From assembly GCA_903863935.1 (NCBI GenBank), contig CAIPDV010000113.1:43333-107332 (forward strand): a stretch of 64,000 bases of DNA. The letters run 5' to 3'. Below are positions 60,682 to 64,000 of this stretch, in pieces; positions within the stretch are counted from its first letter, which is position 1; each line of letters starts with the position of its first letter. Source of the stretch: an uncultured Bacteroidota bacterium (GTDB lineage Bacteria; Bacteroidota; Bacteroidia; JABEUT01). A program made the translations under genes and the position numbers. Below the pieces are notes generated by a model, which saw only the letters and a program-made list of their open reading frames with translations, searched no databases and was not told the origin of the DNA.

Positions 60682-60957
60682 ATGAAAAAATTTCTTGAGA
60701 AAGCCTTTACCATCTCGCTTGTATTTGGTGCCATTGCAGTAATACTTTGTTTATTTGCAACCACAAGTCCTTATTTTATTCTGGGTGCGCTGGGGGCAGG
60801 TTTTGTGGGATTCATACTCGGCTGTCTGCATATTGTGGCAGTTCAGCGTTATGGAATAAAGCAATCTCCTGTTGCGCTTTTAATGTTGAGCTTGTTGCTC
60901 AATTCAGTTCCCCTTATTTATATGATGATAGTGGTTTCGCGGAACAGCCACCAATAA
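60682..60957 (+). CDS. Hypothetical small membrane protein
   Basis: 91 aa with three hydrophobic segments. Confidence 0.65.
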   Translation: MKKFLEKAFTISLVFGAIAVILCLFATTSPYFILGALGAGFVGFILGCLHIVAVQRYGIKQSPVALLMLSLLLNSVPLIYMMIVVSRNSHQ

Positions 60958-60985
60958 ATGTTCTGAAAAACTCAAATTCTGAATT

Positions 60986-62923
60986 TTGAATCCGGAAGAA
61001 AATATTCAACATTCAGCAGCGCATATTCAACAAATACTTATTAAGTATTGGGGGTATACGCATTTCCGTCCACTTCAGGAAGAGATCATCAATTCAGTTT
61101 TGGAAGGAAAGGATACGCTGGCGTTAATGACTACCGGTGGCGGAAAGTCTGTTTGTTACCAGGTTCCGGGATTAGTAAAAGAAGGCATTTGTCTGGTTAT
61201 TTCTCCTCTAATTGCGCTCATGAACGACCAGGTGGAATTCCTTACCCGTAAAGGCATTCGGGCTACCATGGTGCATTCATCACTCACTTCACGTGAGATA
61301 GATAACATATTGGATATGTGTATTCATGGGAACATGAAATTCCTGTATGTATCGCCCGAACGGCTTGATACCGACCTATTCGTAGCCCGTGTTCAGCAAA
61401 TGAAAGTGAATCTAATTGCAGTAGATGAAGCTCACTGTATTTCTCAATGGGGATATGACTTCCGGCCCTCTTACATGAAGATAGTGGAACTAAGGAACAT
61501 GTTTCCAGAAGTTCCGGTGCTTGCGGTAACTGCTACTGCTACACCTGAGGTCGCAATAGACATCCAGGAAAAACTCGGCTTTAAAAAGCAGAATATTTTA
61601 CGCAAAAGCTTTGAACGCAAAAACCTGTCGTACGTGGTATTGAATGAAGAAGCAAAAGGGGCTCGACTGTTGAAAGTGGTGAATAATGTAAAAGGAGTGG
61701 GAATAATTTATGTGCGGAATAGGAGGAAAGCGGAAGAAGTTTCGGCAATGCTGCGGCAACAAGGTATTACGGCAGATTATTACCATGCCGGTTTAAATTT
61801 TGAAGAGCGTAGCAAACGCCAGGATTTATGGCTAAATGATAAAACACGGGTAATGGTTAGCACCAATGCATTTGGCATGGGTATCAATAAAGCCAATGTT
61901 CGGTTTGTGGTGCATCTGGATCTGCCGGATTGTCTCGAAGCATATTTTCAGGAGGCCGGTAGGGCTGGCCGGGATGAGAAAAGGGCTTATGCCGTTCAAT
62001 TATATAACGAAGCTGACCGTCTTTCATTGGAAAGAAATATGGATCATTCTTTCCCTGCGTTAGATGATATAAAAAGGGTTTACGGGGCTTTATGTTCCTA
62101 CTATAAAATGGTAGCGGGTTCAGGCAAAGGCTCTACATTCGAATTTTTGCTCAATGATTTTTGTTCCAAATATTCTTTGGAGCCTATGTTAGTAATTAGC
62201 AGTATAAAATTCCTTGAAAAGGAAAACTACCTCATGCTTTCCGATGCTTTTTATAGGCCATCGCGCATTCAGATTCTTATAAAACAGAAAGACCTTTACC
62301 GCTACCAGATTGAAGCTCCCGCCTATGATGCATTTATAAAATTGCTTTTGCGTTCGTATGAGGGGCTCTTTGAAAACTTTGTAAATATTAAAGAATATGA
62401 TTTGGCAAAACGCTCATCCCTCACCATTCAGGAGGTAGAGAATTTGCTTCAACGGTTGGATAAAAAGAAAATTATTTCATACGTGCCTCAGTCTGACAAG
62501 CCACAATTGGTTTATCTGGACGACTGCCACCAGATAAGCAACCTGCATATTTCAAAACAGCATTACCATGAATTAAAAGAAAGGGCGTTGAAAAGAATGG
62601 AGTGGGTGATACATTATGCAGCCAGCACTCATAAATGCAGGAGCGAAATGTTGCTGGCTTATTTTGGTGAAACCGAAACTGTGCGTTGTGGAATTTGCGA
62701 TGTGTGCCTGGAACGAAATAAACTTGAATTAAGCGACCTGGAATTTAAAACCGTTGCGGAACAACTTAAAACTTCGTTGAATAAAGAGCCATTATCTCTT
62801 TCCGACCTGGTGCATAAGGTTCATCAGGTTAGGGAAGACAAGATTTTGAAAACTGTGCAATGGTTGATTGATAATGGCAAGCTAAGTTACAATGATGACA
62901 ACCTGTTGGAGTGGAGAAAATAA
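60986..62923 (+). CDS. recQ: ATP-dependent DNA helicase, RecQ family
   Basis: LALMTTGGGKSVCYQVPGL, VDEAHCISQWGYDFRPSYM, RVMVSTNAFGMGINKANVRFVVHLDLPDCLEAYFQEAGRAGRD, CGICDVC zinc site. Confidence 0.94.
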   Translation: MNPEENIQHSAAHIQQILIKYWGYTHFRPLQEEIINSVLEGKDTLALMTTGGGKSVCYQVPGLVKEGICLVISPLIALMNDQVEFLTRKGIRATMVHSSLTSREIDNILDMCIHGNMKFLYVSPERLDTDLFVARVQQMKVNLIAVDEAHCISQWGYDFRPSYMKIVELRNMFPEVPVLAVTATATPEVAIDIQEKLGFKKQNILRKSFERKNLSYVVLNEEAKGARLLKVVNNVKGVGIIYVRNRRKAEEVSAMLRQQGITADYYHAGLNFEERSKRQDLWLNDKTRVMVSTNAFGMGINKANVRFVVHLDLPDCLEAYFQEAGRAGRDEKRAYAVQLYNEADRLSLERNMDHSFPALDDIKRVYGALCSYYKMVAGSGKGSTFEFLLNDFCSKYSLEPMLVISSIKFLEKENYLMLSDAFYRPSRIQILIKQKDLYRYQIEAPAYDAFIKLLLRSYEGLFENFVNIKEYDLAKRSSLTIQEVENLLQRLDKKKIISYVPQSDKPQLVYLDDCHQISNLHISKQHYHELKERALKRMEWVIHYAASTHKCRSEMLLAYFGETETVRCGICDVCLERNKLELSDLEFKTVAEQLKTSLNKEPLSLSDLVHKVHQVREDKILKTVQWLIDNGKLSYNDDNLLEWRK

Positions 62924-63086
62924 AAACTGAAACAAAAAGAACGTTTGAACGTATACCTTTAAGAGTAAAAAATATTCTCTGATTTTTTATAAACAAAACA
63001 TTTATAGCCTGAATTTTACTTTATATTTACGTTCGATTTTTTATTCAAGGCTTACCCGATTTTATTTAACCCTAAAACCCAACCCC

Positions 63087-63350
63087 ATGAAGAAGTTGCT
63101 TTGCCTCTCTTTAATATGTTTGCTATCCGGAATGATTTATGCATTCCCCGGAAATGGTAAAAAAGCAAATGGTGCCCTTGACAACTCTTCTATTAAGAAA
63201 TCAGAAAAAGAACAGGACAAGCAAACCAAAAAATTCCAAAACCAACGCAGGTATTCAGGACAAGTTAATAGCCATTCGCCAAGGCAACGGAAAAGAAACG
63301 CCGCTAAAGCCCAGCAGACACAACAAAAGGAACAAGGCAAGGGATTATAG
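63087..63350 (+). CDS. Small cationic secreted protein 1 (novel paralog pair)
   Basis: MKKLLCLSLICLLSGMIYA signal peptide, then Lys/Arg/Gln-rich NSSIKKSEKEQDKQTKKFQNQRRYSGQVNSH. Confidence 0.65.
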   Translation: MKKLLCLSLICLLSGMIYAFPGNGKKANGALDNSSIKKSEKEQDKQTKKFQNQRRYSGQVNSHSPRQRKRNAAKAQQTQQKEQGKGL

Positions 63351-63548
63351 GTTTTTTATAATTTGTAATTTGAACTGAATTAATTGGTTGTTTAACATCT
63401 CTTCTTATTGGTTAATCTAAAACAAAAACAAAACCCCGCGTCTATATACTATATTAGGTAAAACAAAGTAATTCCCAAATTAGCCACTATTTAAAAGTAA
63501 ACATGCATCAAGATATACCAGCTTCTTTAACCTCTAAATTCAAAAACC

Positions 63549-63797
63549 ATGAAAAAGCCGGTGTTCATTTTCCTGATATGTTTACTATCAGGTATAGTTT
63601 CTGCCCAAAGTATGAAGGGCGGAAGAGTAAGGGTAAGCCCTTCAATTGCTAACTCCTCTATAAGCAGGTCTGAACGATACCAAAGCAGACAAACAAGAAA
63701 TTTTACAACACAAAGAAGATATTCCTCAGCTGTGAATAGCCATCGGGCTAAGGCAGCCAGAAAACAACAGTCTAAGGCTGCTGAAAAGGGATTATAG
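63549..63797 (+). CDS. Small cationic secreted protein 2 (novel paralog pair)
   Basis: MKKPVFIFLICLLSGIVSAQ signal peptide, then NSSISRSERYQSRQTRNFTTQRRYSSAVNSH. Confidence 0.65.
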   Translation: MKKPVFIFLICLLSGIVSAQSMKGGRVRVSPSIANSSISRSERYQSRQTRNFTTQRRYSSAVNSHRAKAARKQQSKAAEKGL

Positions 63798-63805
63798 TCT
63801 TACTA

Positions 63806-63840
63806 CAGTTGCGGCGGCCTTTGCCCGCCGCAACTGCTTT
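63806..63840 (+). terminator. Rho-independent terminator
   Basis: CAGTTGCGGCGG-cctttgc-CCGCCGCAACTG followed by CTTTTTCT. Confidence 0.75.
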
Positions 63841-63860
63841 TTCTAAATACCAAACATGTA

Positions 63861-63927
63861 TTGTCATTCTGAACGCAGTGAAGAATCTGTTTTAAAATCA
63901 GATCCTTCGCTATGCTCAGGATGACAA
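63861..63927. repeat. Intergenic palindromic repeat (TTGTCATTCTGAACGCAGTGAAGAATCTG ... CAGATCCTTCGCTATGCTCAGGATGACAA)
   Basis: Imperfect inverted repeat with about 30-nt arms; sequence style matches a palindrome common in many bacterial intergenic regions. Confidence 0.7.
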
Positions 63928-64000
63928 AGTCACGTTACTTTCTATAGACCGCATTGGGGGTGAGTCTTGTCAATAATTTGTATTATTGTAGTATGAAATC

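Noticed and set aside
63993-64000. Possible CDS start at the right edge (ATGAAATC)
   Set aside because: Only 8 nt visible; cannot be evaluated.

Overview
Chromosomal window of a Bacteroidota (Chitinophagales/Sphingobacteriales-like) bacterium. It is AT-rich, has many TAnnTTTG -7 promoter elements, T9SS C-terminal sorting tails, a parA-parB-DUF5683 cluster and WbqC/PspC/DUF4197/DUF1015 families. Most of it is ordinary housekeeping and cell-envelope content: lepB, purL, two gap-type genes, lipA, parAB, ribH, recQ, a 3-hydroxyacyl-CoA dehydrogenase, dps, two PAS hybrid histidine kinases, four T9SS cargo proteins and one tRNA-Ser(GGA). I saw no CRISPR array, prophage, transposase, rRNA or recognisable defence or biosynthetic cluster. 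The observations most worth a second look are: (1) 9-bp direct repeats with exact 21-bp period, placed the same 32 bp upstream of a -7-like element, in front of both members of a tandem pair of 1051-aa T9SS BNR/sortilin-like proteins (LytTR-like operator architecture); (2) a near-perfect 58-bp palindrome inserted in frame inside a membrane glycosyltransferase CDS; (3) an acyltransferase split exactly at a poly-T tract inside its FFVLSGF motif; (4) a tandem pair of very small, cationic secreted proteins with a shared QRRYS-x2-VNSH motif; (5) several candidate leaderless promoters and an unlisted 40-aa single-TM ORF. All functional assignments are from reading the translations; no database search was run.
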